59,491 bases of DNA from Bacillus sp. DNRA2 (GTDB lineage: Bacteria > Bacillota > Bacilli > Bacillales > Cytobacillaceae). The stretch lies in assembly GCF_012843265.1 (NCBI RefSeq), contig NZ_JABAIT010000024.1:1-59491 (forward strand), read 5' to 3'. Position 1 is the stretch's first letter. Each line of letters opens with the position of its first letter. The notes beneath the pieces were generated by a model. The model had not been told where the DNA came from. It did no database searches and was given only the letters and a program-made list of their open reading frames with translations. Position numbers and translations under genes: made by a program. Positions 20,582 through 28,819 of the stretch are shown in pieces.

Positions 20582-21550
20582 TTAGTGAAGTGCTTTTTCA
20601 AGTGTTTTGATGTTTTGTTCCATGATGGTTAAGTAGTTGTCTTTGTTGTTGATGTTTTTTTGGGTTAGTGTTGATAGGTTGTGCAAGGTTAGTGGTTTTG
20701 CACCAAGTTCCTTTTCAACGACCTTCGCTAATTTTGAGGATACGTTTTGTTCAAACAGCATATACTTAATATTGTGTGCTTTTGCCGTGTTAATGATTTC
20801 TTCCAGTTTTTTCTGGGAAGGCTCATTTGTTGTAGTCAAGCCAGAGATGCTAATTTGTTTAATCCCGTAGCGTTTTTCCCAGTAGCCGTAAGCTGCGTGA
20901 GAAACAAGAATTTCTTTCTTATTCGCTGATTCAACCGTTTTTGCAAAAGAAGCATCAAGCTCATCGAGATCCGCAGTTAGTGCTTGATAATTTTCCTCAA
21001 ACGTTTCTTTTTGTGCAGGCATTTGGGCAACTAATGCATCTTTAATGGAAAGAGCCAGTTCTTTTGCATAAAGAGGATCTAACCACACATGAGGGTCGAC
21101 AGTGTGACCATGTTCATCTTCATCTTCGTGAACGTCTTCCTCGGAAGTTGCCTCAGCTGCATGAGTTGTAGCCGTATCTTCCAGTTTAATATTCTCAGTT
21201 GTGGCAATCATTTTAACATCTTCATTTTTTAAGGTTTCTTTTGCTTTATTAACAAATCCCTCTAAACCTAAGCCAATATAGAAAAACACGTCCGCATCAA
21301 CGAGCTTCATCATGTCCTTTTGGGTTGGATCAAATGTATGTTCATCAGCACCAGGTGGATAAATAGTATCTACCGTTACAAATTCTCCCCCAATTTGCTC
21401 CGTAAAAAATTGTAATGGATAAACAGTCGTATAGACTGTAATCTTATCTTTCTGTTTCTTCGCCCCATTTTCTTGATCATTGCTACAGCCAACTAAAAAT
21501 AGGCTCAGTGACATGATCAATGTAATAAAAATTAATAATGTTTTCTTCAA
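20582..21550 (-). CDS. znuA: zinc ABC transporter substrate-binding lipoprotein (ZnuA/AdcA type)
   Basis: Captures Zn2+ outside the membrane. The N-terminal lipobox is LVGC (Cys about residue 22). Cluster A-I metal-binding features: His in PPGADEHTFDPTQ, an acidic/His-rich loop DEDEHGHTVDPHVWLDP, HAAYGYWEKRYG and a late FEQNVSSK. 322 aa. A Zur operator overlaps its promoter region (21656-21670). No permease or ATPase gene is adjacent, so it must work with a transporter encoded elsewhere. Mn-binding relatives are possible, but the His-rich loop and Zur box favour zinc. Confidence 0.88.
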   Translation of the reverse strand: MKKTLLIFITLIMSLSLFLVGCSNDQENGAKKQKDKITVYTTVYPLQFFTEQIGGEFVTVDTIYPPGADEHTFDPTQKDMMKLVDADVFFYIGLGLEGFVNKAKETLKNEDVKMIATTENIKLEDTATTHAAEATSEEDVHEDEDEHGHTVDPHVWLDPLYAKELALSIKDALVAQMPAQKETFEENYQALTADLDELDASFAKTVESANKKEILVSHAAYGYWEKRYGIKQISISGLTTTNEPSQKKLEEIINTAKAHNIKYMLFEQNVSSKLAKVVEKELGAKPLTLHNLSTLTQKNINNKDNYLTIMEQNIKTLEKALH

Positions 21551-21572
21551 CTTGTATCACCCTTCCCCTTAC

Positions 21573-21595
21573 AAAAAAACATGCTTCTCATGTTT
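21573..21595 (-). promoter_or_regulatory. hairpin plus T-run in the znuA leader
   Basis: Minus-strand AAACATG/CATGTTT stem with a 5-base loop followed by a run of T, lying between the promoter and the start codon. It looks like a weak terminator or attenuator. Confidence 0.4.
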
Positions 21596-21655
21596 CGATA
21601 AGCTCAGCACCAATCTTTCTTAATTGCTAGATTAATATGAATTGTCTGCCGTAAT

Positions 21656-21670
21656 TCGTAATCATTACGA
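21656..21670. promoter_or_regulatory. Zur box
   Basis: Perfect 7-1-7 palindrome TCGTAAT-C-ATTACGA, identical to the Bacillus Zur consensus. It lies just downstream of the znuA -10 element (minus strand), where bound Zur would block initiation. It is also about 50 bp upstream of the divergent carbonic anhydrase promoter. Confidence 0.85.
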
Positions 21671-21683
21671 TTTGTCTTTTGTA

Positions 21684-21712
21684 ATCTTACAAAATTTATG
21701 CAAAAATTGCAA
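21684..21712 (-). promoter_or_regulatory. sigma-A promoter of znuA
   Basis: Minus strand TTGCAA (21712-21707), 17-bp spacer, TAAGAT (21689-21684). The Zur box begins 13 bp downstream. Confidence 0.65.
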
Positions 21713-21720
21713 CAATAAAT

Positions 21721-21749
21721 TTGTCACATTAGTAAAAAATGAGTATTCT
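21721..21749 (+). promoter_or_regulatory. sigma-A promoter of the carbonic anhydrase gene
   Basis: TTGTCA, 17-bp spacer, TATTCT, with the start codon about 47 bp after the -10. Confidence 0.6.
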
Positions 21750-21795
21750 ATACATACGGACAAATTACGACAAAGTATAGGGGAGAAATATAGAG

Positions 21796-22365
21796 ATGAA
21801 ATTACTAAATGAAATTCTAGATTACAACGAGCAATTTGTTGCGGAAAAAAAGTATGAGGCTTACCTTACAACAAAATTTCCTAATAAGCATATGGTAATT
21901 TTAACATGTATGGACACAAGACTTCTTGAATTGCTACCTAAGGCATTAAACCTAGGGAATGGTGATGTTAAAATTGTTAAGGATGCAGGAGCGCTCTTAA
22001 CGCATCCATTTGGAAGTGTAATGCGGAGCATTTTAGTGGCAATTTATGAATTGCAGGCTGAGGAAGTTTTAGTCATTGGGCACTATGATTGCGGGATGGC
22101 CGGCTTAAAGGCAGACCCAATTATTGAAAAAATGATAGCACGTGGCGTAAAAGAGGAAACCATCAATACACTTGCTTATTCCGGCATTGATGTTAAGAAC
22201 TGGTTAAAGGGCTTTGATAATGTGCGAGACAGCGTAACACATAGTGTGAATGTTATCAGAAACCATCCACTGTTACCAACTGAGGTTTCCGTTCATGGTT
22301 TAGTCATCGACCCAACCACCGGGAAACTGGATCTAATTGAAAACGGCTACGAAATGGAAGAATAA
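21796..22365 (+). CDS. ytiB: beta-class carbonic anhydrase (YtiB type)
   Basis: Interconverts CO2 and bicarbonate using a Cys/His/Cys-bound zinc. Motif CMDTR (about residue 40) supplies the first Cys and the Asp-Arg dyad; GHYDCGM (about residue 96) supplies His and Cys. 189 aa, a normal length. GGGGAG precedes the ATG. Divergent from znuA and sharing its Zur-box region; convergent with yidD (3-bp gap). Confidence 0.9.
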   Translation: MKLLNEILDYNEQFVAEKKYEAYLTTKFPNKHMVILTCMDTRLLELLPKALNLGNGDVKIVKDAGALLTHPFGSVMRSILVAIYELQAEEVLVIGHYDCGMAGLKADPIIEKMIARGVKEETINTLAYSGIDVKNWLKGFDNVRDSVTHSVNVIRNHPLLPTEVSVHGLVIDPTTGKLDLIENGYEMEE

Positions 22366-22368
22366 TCA

Positions 22369-22620
22369 TTATTCATGCTGATGCTTTTTCTTTTTTGAGG
22401 GCCATTCCTCCGGAACAAAATCTAAGCCTCCGGGATGTAAAGGGTGGCATTTTGATATCCGCTTAATTGTTAACCATCCACCACGAAGAGCTCCAAATCG
22501 TTTAATAGCTTCAAATCCGTAATGTGAACATGTTGGATAAAAGCGGCATGTAGGCGGCTTTAACGGCGAAATAACGACCTGATAAAAACGAATCAACTTC
22601 ATAAAAACCTTAGTAAGCAT
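22369..22620 (-). CDS. yidD: membrane protein insertion efficiency factor YidD
   Basis: Small inner-face protein assisting YidC/Sec-dependent insertion. Core signature [20 protein letters not shown] then [15 protein letters not shown] and CHPLHPGG. I prefer the ATG at 22620 (83 aa, MLTKVFMKL), because AAAGG abuts the more upstream ATG at 22629 and is properly spaced for 22620. The tail is Lys/His-rich. B. subtilis YtjA is the counterpart. Confidence 0.92.
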   Translation of the reverse strand: MLTKVFMKLIRFYQVVISPLKPPTCRFYPTCSHYGFEAIKRFGALRGGWLTIKRISKCHPLHPGGLDFVPEEWPSKKKKHQHE

Positions 22621-22735
22621 TTTAGGCATCCTTTCAAATAAGTACTTAATTTAAATAAACGGTAGCATAAATTTCCTGATTCGTCTAAAATTGTGATTGC
22701 AGGATGCAAAAAAACATTAATAAAGGAGTGTTAAC

Positions 22736-23209
22736 ATGCCATCAGTAGAAAGCTTTGATTTGGACCATAATGCTGTTGTTGCTCCGTATGTGAGACACTG
22801 TGGTGTTCATAAAGTGGGTAGTGACGGAGTTGTAAATAAATTTGATATTCGCTTTTGTCAGCCAAACAAGCAGGCAATGAAGCCGGATGCTATTCATACG
22901 TTGGAGCATTTACTTGCTTTTAATATTCGTAAGCATGCAGACAAATATGACCATTTCGATATTATCGATATTTCTCCTATGGGCTGCCAAACTGGATACT
23001 ATTTAGTTATTAGCGGAGAGCCAACTGTTGAAGAAATTATCGATTTGCTTGAGGACACAATGAAAGAAGCGGTAGAAATTACCGAAATTCCTGCTGCTAA
23101 CGAAAGACAATGCGGTCAAGCGAAGCTTCATGATTTAGAAGGCGCGAAAAAGCTAATGCGCTTCTGGCTCGACCACGATAAAAACAATCTAAAAGAAGTA
23201 TTTGCATAG
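22736..23209 (+). CDS. luxS: S-ribosylhomocysteine lyase LuxS
   Basis: Cleaves S-ribosylhomocysteine to homocysteine and DPD (AI-2 precursor) in the activated-methyl cycle. Fe/Zn-binding HTLEH (HxxEH, about residues 54-58) and the later Cys in ERQCGQAK are present, as is the catalytic Cys in RHCGVHKVG-type context/MGCQTGYY. 157 aa. AAAGGAG precedes the ATG, and a strong terminator follows. Links functionally to metK in this window. Confidence 0.97.
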   Translation: MPSVESFDLDHNAVVAPYVRHCGVHKVGSDGVVNKFDIRFCQPNKQAMKPDAIHTLEHLLAFNIRKHADKYDHFDIIDISPMGCQTGYYLVISGEPTVEEIIDLLEDTMKEAVEITEIPAANERQCGQAKLHDLEGAKKLMRFWLDHDKNNLKEVFA

Positions 23210-23218
23210 AAATATTAA

Positions 23219-23256
23219 AACGCATGGCTCTCGATCGTGGAGCCATGCGTTTTTTC
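23219..23256 (+). terminator. intrinsic terminator after luxS
   Basis: Stem ACGCATGGCTC/GAGCCATGCGT, 9-base loop, then six T residues. Confidence 0.93.
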
Positions 23257-23440
23257 GGACATATAGTGCGTTATTTTTATAAAAAAGCTATTTTTGAAAA
23301 TTTTTCGGACATATAGTGCGTTATTGACCAAAAAATCAAAGATATTAGCAATCTTCAAGCCAAATAAGGTATCTGATGTCCGCTAAAAGCCGAAAACAAC
23401 ATTTTTGATTAAAATAGCGAATCCTATGTCCGCTGTGCAA
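23251..23440. repeat. paired inverted ~50-bp repeats
   Basis: TTTTTCGGACATATAGTGCG occurs at 23251 and again 50 bp later. A related sequence in opposite orientation, ending TATGTCCGCT or TGATGTCCGCT, occurs twice about 50 bp apart near 23370 and 23420. No coding potential seen between luxS and 23486. Confidence 0.75.
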
Positions 23441-23486
23441 TTCCGCATATCATGCATGTATATCTTATAAATACAGAACACCTAAA

Positions 23487-23651
23487 TTAAAGGTCAGTCC
23501 CTGGTTTTTGTGAATCACCATTACTGCTTTCATCAATCGGTGGTAGTTCATCAATTGTATGTTTATAGTTATAGGCTTTCCCCGTTGTTAAAACCGCTAA
23601 TAATACTACTGCGAATACTATAATAACCGAAATAATCATTACAACCGTCAA
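23487..23651 (-). CDS. ytzI: YtzI-like small membrane protein (54 aa)
   Basis: One N-terminal transmembrane helix (about residues 4-22, rich in Val/Ile/Leu) followed by TTGKAYNYKHTIDELPP and a polar tail. I recognise the TxxKAYxYKHxxD pattern from YtzI-like proteins of bacilli; function unknown. TTG start at 23651 is 7 bases after GGAGGGG. An internal ATG (23639) is too far from it. Likely inserted with a cytoplasmic C-terminal tail. Confidence 0.75.
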   Translation of the reverse strand: MTVVMIISVIIVFAVVLLAVLTTGKAYNYKHTIDELPPIDESSNGDSQKPGTDL

Positions 23652-23778
23652 AATCTTCCCCTCCCTTACACCTACTATCTTATCACAAAATTTTAATTTT
23701 TGAGAAAGTTTCTATGCCAAAAAAGACCTGAGTTAATTTTCAGCATCCGGGCAAAATAGGTCTCGGGAGGTTGATAAT

Positions 23779-24216
23779 ATGTCAACAAATGTCATTAATG
23801 AAGTCAATAAACAAATAGCTAACTGGACTGTTCTTTACGTGAAACTTCATAATTATCATTGGAACATTAAAGGGCAGCATTTTTTTACGCTCCATGAAAA
23901 GTTTGAAGCGTTTTATGATGAAGCAGCCGGGTATATTGATGAATTAGCGGAAAGAATTTTAGCAGTTGGCGGGTCCCCAATCGGAACAATCAAACAGTGC
24001 TTGGATTTGGCTTCTATTCAAGAATCTGCTGGTGGTGAGGACGAAACAGCGATGGTAAAGACAATCCATACTGATTTTAATACAATCGTGAATGAAATAA
24101 ATGGAGTGATCCAGTTGGCTGAGGATGCGAACGATCAAGGAACGGCAGATATTCTCCTTGGAATTCAAACAAGCCTTCGCAAGTCAATGTGGATGCTTCA
24201 AGCATTTTTGGGATAA
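23779..24216 (+). CDS. dps: Dps family DNA-protecting ferritin
   Basis: Miniferritin that oxidises and stores iron and protects DNA. Ferroxidase ligands lie in KLHNYHWNIKG (His) and FEAFYDEAAGYIDELAER (Asp/Glu). 145 aa, normal length. GGGAGG precedes the ATG. I found no PerR box or convincing sigma-B promoter upstream, although both are known regulators of Dps genes in bacilli. Confidence 0.93.
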   Translation: MSTNVINEVNKQIANWTVLYVKLHNYHWNIKGQHFFTLHEKFEAFYDEAAGYIDELAERILAVGGSPIGTIKQCLDLASIQESAGGEDETAMVKTIHTDFNTIVNEINGVIQLAEDANDQGTADILLGIQTSLRKSMWMLQAFLG

Positions 24217-24235
24217 CAAACAACCTGATAAAAAA

Positions 24236-24264
24236 TAAAGAAGCTGGCGCTTATGGCCAGCTTT
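24236..24264. terminator. terminator between dps and the convergent small gene
   Basis: Stem AAGCTGGC/GCCAGCTT with a 6-7 base loop. The minus strand continues into CTTTATTTTTT, so it is stronger for the minus-strand gene. Confidence 0.7.
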
Positions 24265-24273
24265 ATGTATGAT

Positions 24274-24534
24274 TTAATGAATATTTCGAGATGATACGAT
24301 TGTTTGTGGACGGTGTTGGCCGTATTCTTGCTGCGCAAATTTTTCACGCAAACTCTCAATCAGATAGACGCCAATCACGGTATGTAGTTCTTGAGTTGAT
24401 AATTCCTGAATGAGATGCAGCAGGTCTTCGCGGCTCATTTCCTCTAAAATAGCAAAGGCAAGCATGTCGATATCTTCATCGTCTCCAGTAAGCTTGTCAC
24501 GGTATAATTCAAATAATTCATCCACTAACTTCAT
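24274..24534 (-). CDS. small acidic protein, DUF6154-like (86 aa)
   Basis: Soluble, helical and acidic, beginning MKLVDELFELYRDKLTG and containing LAFAILEEMSREDLLHLIQE. I associate this with the DUF6154 family of bacilli, by memory of the N-terminal pattern. I chose ATG 24534, which has GGAGG 7 bases upstream; the GTG at 24540 is too close to it. Function unknown. Confidence 0.75.
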   Translation of the reverse strand: MKLVDELFELYRDKLTGDDEDIDMLAFAILEEMSREDLLHLIQELSTQELHTVIGVYLIESLREKFAQQEYGQHRPQTIVSSRNIH

Positions 24535-24781
24535 AGTCACACCTCCACTTCATCAATAGTATTAATCATTTTATGTTTGCCTTACTTATTAAATCCCACT
24601 TACGAGAGGATTTATTCGTTCCTGAATTTTTTATATTTTCAGTTTACCCCAAAATCATTCAGAAGTGTTAGTTATGTAGCTCAAAATGTCAAAGATTTTC
24701 CTTAATATACTAAAAACAGGACTTTAGTACGAATAATTCTGGCGAAACTGTGGGAAACGAAGAGCAACAGAATAAAAGGGG

Positions 24782-25114
24782 ATGACACGATTGGATCAAA
24801 CCAAAAAACCCTATTATATTGCTCTTGCCAGTGGACAAATTATGAAAACAGCCACTGATTCACCTTGGGATTTTAAAATTGAAGCGGATGACGATGAAAT
24901 TACGAAGTTACGCGAATACTTTGATCAAAATTATTCAACTGAATGGCAAAGCTTTATCAGAGCTCATGTACCGTATGTGCAATACCATTATGACCGGGAA
25001 AATGATGCTTATGACGAAACGCTTGTACAAATCTATAAAATGATTTATGAGTTGGGTGATGAGGAAGCGAAGCAGCATATTCGCTCGATTGGTGTTGTTC
25101 CTAATTTGCAGTAA
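24782..25114 (+). CDS. conserved hypothetical protein (110 aa)
   Basis: Soluble protein with a YYIALASGQI segment, then an acidic helical body (EADDDEITKLREYFDQNY) and a C-terminal half with HYDRENDAYDETLVQIYKMI. No signal peptide or membrane segment. AAAAGGGG lies only one base before the ATG at 24782, so the in-frame TTG at 24791 (MDQTKKPYYI) may be the true start. It lies between dps and ytkD. I do not recognise a catalytic motif. Confidence 0.75.
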   Translation: MTRLDQTKKPYYIALASGQIMKTATDSPWDFKIEADDDEITKLREYFDQNYSTEWQSFIRAHVPYVQYHYDRENDAYDETLVQIYKMIYELGDEEAKQHIRSIGVVPNLQ

Positions 25115-25183
25115 GCAAAATTTCCCCGTAGCGCTGACCTATTGTAAAATAGGGAAAGAGAGACAAGAGCGGGGGGAGCGGAA

Positions 25184-25672
25184 TTGGAGCAATTTTTAGA
25201 TGAGCATGGCTGTACCGTGCAGCTTGCCTTTAACCAGAATGTATTTGAACAAAAAAGCGGACATGTCTTGGTGATTTGCCGTTATCGTGATAAATGGTTA
25301 TTAACCTCGCATTCAGTTCGGGGTTGGGAATTTCCAGGGGGGAAAATTGAAGTGGGAGAAACACCTGAACAAGCAGCTCTTCGCGAGGTTTTTGAAGAAA
25401 CCGGTGGGGTGTTGGAAGGCTGTTTTCCACTCGGTGAATATCAAGTTTCAAATGGCAAAAGCAAATTTGTCAAAACGATTTTTTATGGAATCGTCAAGGA
25501 ATTGGTTGATAAAGAGGATTATTTAGAGACTGACGGCCCGGTGTTTGAAACGGGCAATCTTCTTGAGGCTAGGTTTCAGGCGAAATATAGCTTTATTATG
25601 AAGGATGATGTCGTAAAAAAAAGCCTAGAGCGCCTAGCACAGCTTGAAGGACAGGTACATCATACCCGCTAA
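25184..25672 (+). CDS. ytkD: Nudix hydrolase YtkD (RNA pyrophosphohydrolase/MutT type)
   Basis: Complete Nudix box: GGKIEVGE, seven residues, REVFEETGG, fitting Gx5Ex7REUxEExGU. 162 aa. In B. subtilis YtkD has been assigned RNA 5'-pyrophosphohydrolase (RppH) and 8-oxo-dGTPase activities; the substrate here is inferred from orthology and location. TTG start at 25184 with GGGGGGAG upstream. Convergent with ytlD through a repeat-bearing hairpin. Confidence 0.87.
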   Translation: MEQFLDEHGCTVQLAFNQNVFEQKSGHVLVICRYRDKWLLTSHSVRGWEFPGGKIEVGETPEQAALREVFEETGGVLEGCFPLGEYQVSNGKSKFVKTIFYGIVKELVDKEDYLETDGPVFETGNLLEARFQAKYSFIMKDDVVKKSLERLAQLEGQVHHTR

Positions 25673-25680
25673 GTACAAAG

Positions 25681-25783
25681 AAAGGTTGACTCAAGCAAAT
25701 AGTGTCTAGCGCAAGCGCCTAGGGGCTCGTCTTGTGCCTGTCGCCCCTGTTCAAGGCGCTTGCGCTTTTCTAAGTCAACCTTT
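25681..25783. repeat. bcr-like intergenic repeat inside a long hairpin
   Basis: The central part (about 25701-25770: GTGTCTAGC ... CCTAGGGGCTCG ... TGTCGCCCCTG ... GGCGCTTGCGCTTTTC) belongs to a dispersed Bacillus repeat family with relatives at 41873 and 42113. It is flanked by 11-bp inverted arms AAAGGTTGACT/AGTCAACCTTT, one of which includes the ytlD stop codon. Confidence 0.8.
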
Positions 25784-26581
25784 AATTATCTTTTTCTCGA
25801 GCAGGGCTACGAGTTGATACATAATCGTCGCAAATACGGCAATAACAAGTAGTGATAACAGGACAAGCGTAAAGTTAAACACTTGGAAGCCATAAATAAT
25901 CATGTAGCCAAGTCCTCTTGACGATACGAGAAATTCACCAACGATGACACCGACCCATGACAAGCCAACGTTCACCTTAAGCGTTGAGATAATCGTTGGA
26001 AATGAGGCAGGCAGAATAGCTTCTTTAAAGCTTTGAAAGCGAGAGGCTCCTAACGTTTGCAGAACTCTTACATAATTGGGGTCTACTTCTTTAAAGGACG
26101 TATACACAACAATCGTCGTGATAATGACCGAAATAATCGTTCCCATGGCGATAATCGAACCAAGTCCAGGCCCAAGCGCCACAATTAAAATAGGACCAAG
26201 TGCCACTTTTGGCATCGCATTAAGAATAACTAAGTATGGATCGAATATCTTTGACAGAACAGGTGACCACCAGAGGACTGAGGCGAGCAGCGTGCCTAAT
26301 AATGTCCCGAGAATGAAGCCAAGCACTGTTTCAGTTAACGTAAAACTTAAATGATTTAGCAATGATCCATCAGCTATTTTTTCTAAAAATAAACCATAAA
26401 CTTTTGACGGTGAACTAAAGATTAACGGGTCGATCCAGGTTTTTCGGCTAGCCATTTCCCAAATAGCGAAAAAGGCCAAAAAGATGACACCCTGGAAAAA
26501 GCGAATCCGGCGTTTTTCGCGCTTCAGTGTTAGGAGATAGTTTTGGTGAAGGAGGTGAATGTCAGGCTTTTGCAGGTTCAA
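25775..26581 (-). CDS. ytlD: ABC transporter permease (YtlD type)
   Basis: Membrane subunit of an importer of the nitrate/sulfonate/taurine/thiamine-precursor class. About six transmembrane helices. The permease EAA loop reads [22 protein letters not shown] chose TTG 26581 (268 aa), with AAGGAG about 10 bases upstream. A longer frame runs to 26680 but only overlaps the ATPase gene. Third gene of the ytlA-ytlC-ytlD unit, overlapping ytlC by 20 bp. Substrate unknown. Confidence 0.88.
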   Translation of the reverse strand: MNLQKPDIHLLHQNYLLTLKREKRRIRFFQGVIFLAFFAIWEMASRKTWIDPLIFSSPSKVYGLFLEKIADGSLLNHLSFTLTETVLGFILGTLLGTLLASVLWWSPVLSKIFDPYLVILNAMPKVALGPILIVALGPGLGSIIAMGTIISVIITTIVVYTSFKEVDPNYVRVLQTLGASRFQSFKEAILPASFPTIISTLKVNVGLSWVGVIVGEFLVSSRGLGYMIIYGFQVFNFTLVLLSLLVIAVFATIMYQLVALLEKKIIKG

Positions 26582-27338
26582 GAGACTCAAGCTCCTTCCA
26601 TATAGTTTGAAAAAGCTCTGAGAAGGATGGATGGTTTCGAACTTGAAACGGAGCGAGATGACGGAATTCTTCTGGCACAATAAAGGTTTTATGAATCCTT
26701 CCCGGACGGGCTGAAAATAAATATATCACATCACTCATCGCAATCGCTTCACCGATGTCATGGGTAACGAGTATGGCCGTTTTGTTAAAGGTAGTTAACG
26801 CATCAGAAACTAAATTTTCAAGCTTTAGCTTTGTCTGGTAATCTAATGCAGAAAATGGTTCGTCGAGCATTAACAGCTTTGGTTCGGTAGCCAATGTTCG
26901 GACCAGAGCAACACGCTGCCGCATCCCTCCTGAAAGCTGCTTGGGAAGCTGATTTTCTAAGCCTGCTAATCCCATTTGCTCAAGGAGACCAAACGCATAA
27001 AGCTTCGTTTCCAAGTTGAGGCGCCTCGTCAGCTTTAACCCAAGCAAAATATTTTCCTCAATTGTCTTCCAAGGGAAAAGGTAATCCTGTTGCAGCATAT
27101 AGCCGATTTGACTGCCATCGGTTTGAATCGGTTTATCCTCAATCGTCACCACTCCAGATGTAGGCTTAATTAAACCTGCAATGATCGATAGTAGGGTCGT
27201 TTTCCCACAACCACTTGGTCCAAGAAAGGAGACAAAGTCTCCCTCCTTAACCTCAAGTGATACATCGGAGAGGGCGGTGGTAGCAGAGGTTTTCGTGAAA
27301 TATGTGTGTTGTACGTTTTTTATTTTTAAAAAAGACAT
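26562..27338 (-). CDS. ytlC: ABC transporter ATP-binding protein (YtlC type)
   Basis: Walker [10 protein letters not shown] (about residue 41), signature [11 protein letters not shown], Walker [13 protein letters not shown] and H-loop LVTHDIGEA. This matches NrtD/SsuB/TauB-class ATPases. 258 aa. Lies between the binding protein and the permease genes, completing an importer. Confidence 0.93.
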   Translation of the reverse strand: MSFLKIKNVQHTYFTKTSATTALSDVSLEVKEGDFVSFLGPSGCGKTTLLSIIAGLIKPTSGVVTIEDKPIQTDGSQIGYMLQQDYLFPWKTIEENILLGLKLTRRLNLETKLYAFGLLEQMGLAGLENQLPKQLSGGMRQRVALVRTLATEPKLLMLDEPFSALDYQTKLKLENLVSDALTTFNKTAILVTHDIGEAIAMSDVIYLFSARPGRIHKTFIVPEEFRHLAPFQVRNHPSFSELFQTIWKELESLEPAKA

Positions 27339-27363
27339 CGGACTGCCCTCCTAACAAAGATTG

Positions 27364-28374
27364 TTATTCCTTTGTGACGCTTTCAGCAATCGCCGTGTTT
27401 ACTAACGTGTCGTGATTGACTGGTTTCGGCAGCTCTCCAGCTTCGGCCATTATATTTTGTAGGTTATTCCATTCTTTCTCATCCAAGATTGGATCAGTCG
27501 CAAATGAGCCTTGTTTTTGATAACGTTCTACTGCCGTTTCGAGAATGTCAGTGTCGATATCCGGGAAGAACGTTTGAATCGATTGGGCAATTTCCTTAGC
27601 TGAGTGAGTATCGACCCATTGCTGCGCTTTGTAAATCGCACGAGTGAATTTTTCAACAGTTTCCTTGTTTTCATTGATGTAGCTTTCTTTTGCCATAAAG
27701 GTTGTGTACGGAACATGGCCTGATTCTTCACCAAATGAGGCAACAATGTAACCCTTGCCTTCTTTTTCAAATACGCTGGCAGTTGGTTCAAACAGCTGTA
27801 CAAAATCTCCCGTTCCGGAGGCAAATGCACTGGCAATATTAGCAAAGTCGACGTTCTGAATTAAGTTGAGGTCGTTAAAAGGATCAATACCAAATTTCTT
27901 CAGCACAAATTCTCCGACCATTTGCGGCATGCCACCCTTGCGCTGTCCTAAGAAAGTTGTGCCAATGAGCATATCCCAAGTGAAGTTATCAATTTGTTTG
28001 CGAGCCACGAGGAAGGTTCCATCGGTCTGGGTGAGTTGCGCAAAATTGATAACCGGATCATTTGAGCCTTGTGCATACACGTAAATACTCGTTTCTGAGC
28101 CAACAAGAGCAATATCGGCACCATCTGATAACAAAGTAGTCATCGTCTTATCGCCACCGGCGGTCGTCGTTAATTCAACCTTCAAGCCTTCTTCCTCAAA
28201 GAAGCCCTCTGTTATCGCAACATATTGCGGGGCATAGAACAAGGAGCGGGTAACCTCAGCAACCCTAACCTTCACAAGTTCATCGCTTTTATTTTGGTTG
28301 GTGCAGGCGACAATGGGAATCATCAGTATAGAGATCAGAAAGACAGCTAATCCTATTTTGAACTTACTTTTCAT
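27364..28374 (-). CDS. ytlA: ABC transporter substrate-binding lipoprotein (NMT1/SsuA type, YtlA)
   Basis: Lipoprotein with lipobox IVAC (Cys about residue 24). NMT1/THI5-like periplasmic-binding fold: RVAEVTRSLFYAPQYVAITEGFFEEEGL is split over the conserved N-terminal lobe, then ALVGSETSIYVYAQG. 336 aa. GGAGGG precedes the ATG. Family members bind taurine, alkanesulfonates, nitrate or pyrimidine precursors of thiamine. I saw no TPP or other riboswitch upstream, so the substrate stays open. Confidence 0.9.
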   Translation of the reverse strand: MKSKFKIGLAVFLISILMIPIVACTNQNKSDELVKVRVAEVTRSLFYAPQYVAITEGFFEEEGLKVELTTTAGGDKTMTTLLSDGADIALVGSETSIYVYAQGSNDPVINFAQLTQTDGTFLVARKQIDNFTWDMLIGTTFLGQRKGGMPQMVGEFVLKKFGIDPFNDLNLIQNVDFANIASAFASGTGDFVQLFEPTASVFEKEGKGYIVASFGEESGHVPYTTFMAKESYINENKETVEKFTRAIYKAQQWVDTHSAKEIAQSIQTFFPDIDTDILETAVERYQKQGSFATDPILDEKEWNNLQNIMAEAGELPKPVNHDTLVNTAIAESVTKE

Positions 28375-28546
28375 GGGTGACCCTCCTAAGCTGTATAAAT
28401 CAACATCGGGTAAAACTTTACGATAGTCTATGAAAAATAAAAAATTGTGTGTTTGCCTATCTAGGTTTTTGTATCATAGTGGTAAGGGAAGTTAGGTAGA
28501 ATATTTTAAATAATACTTGACTGTGTTTAGGGATGAGAAATCATTA

Positions 28547-28735
28547 AACGGAGAATTTCCGCCTAATGCAAAAAATGGGTGCTTAAATCGCCGAAATAAG
28601 CGGAGATATTCCGACTATCTTCTCAAAACAGGACAATATTCAAAGATTTTAACAACATAAGCGGAAAAGCTCCGCTTATTTTAAAGGAAATAGAGGTATT
28701 TCCCAATTTAAGCGGAATTTGTCCGTCTAATTTCC
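28547..28735. repeat. ~51-bp-spaced CGGA/TCCG repeats in the ytlA-ytmA gap
   Basis: AAGCGGA (or AAACGGA) followed by a small dyad to TCCG(C/A)CTAA-type sequence recurs at about 28547, 28598, 28659 and 28710 (spacings 51, 61, 51). The intergenic region 28375-28819 otherwise holds nothing I can call. Confidence 0.7.
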
Positions 28736-28819
28736 ATACATAATGTTCAGCAAAGTCAAAACAGTCTTTAAGGTCAAAATAACAAATCAAATGTCTAAAA
28801 AGGGGGTATACAAACGAAC

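Noticed and set aside
23652-23778. PerR box or sigma-B promoter for dps
   Set aside because: No TTATAAT-N-ATTATAA-like dyad. The best GTTAAT/GGGCAA pair has the wrong spacing and poor match.
26582-26680. Longer ytlD start adding 33 residues
   Set aside because: The extension only reads through ytlC in another frame, and no ribosome binding site supports it.
28375-28500. TPP riboswitch upstream of ytlA
   Set aside because: The NMT1-like binding protein made this worth checking, but no CTGAGA core or thi-box-like fold is present on the minus strand.
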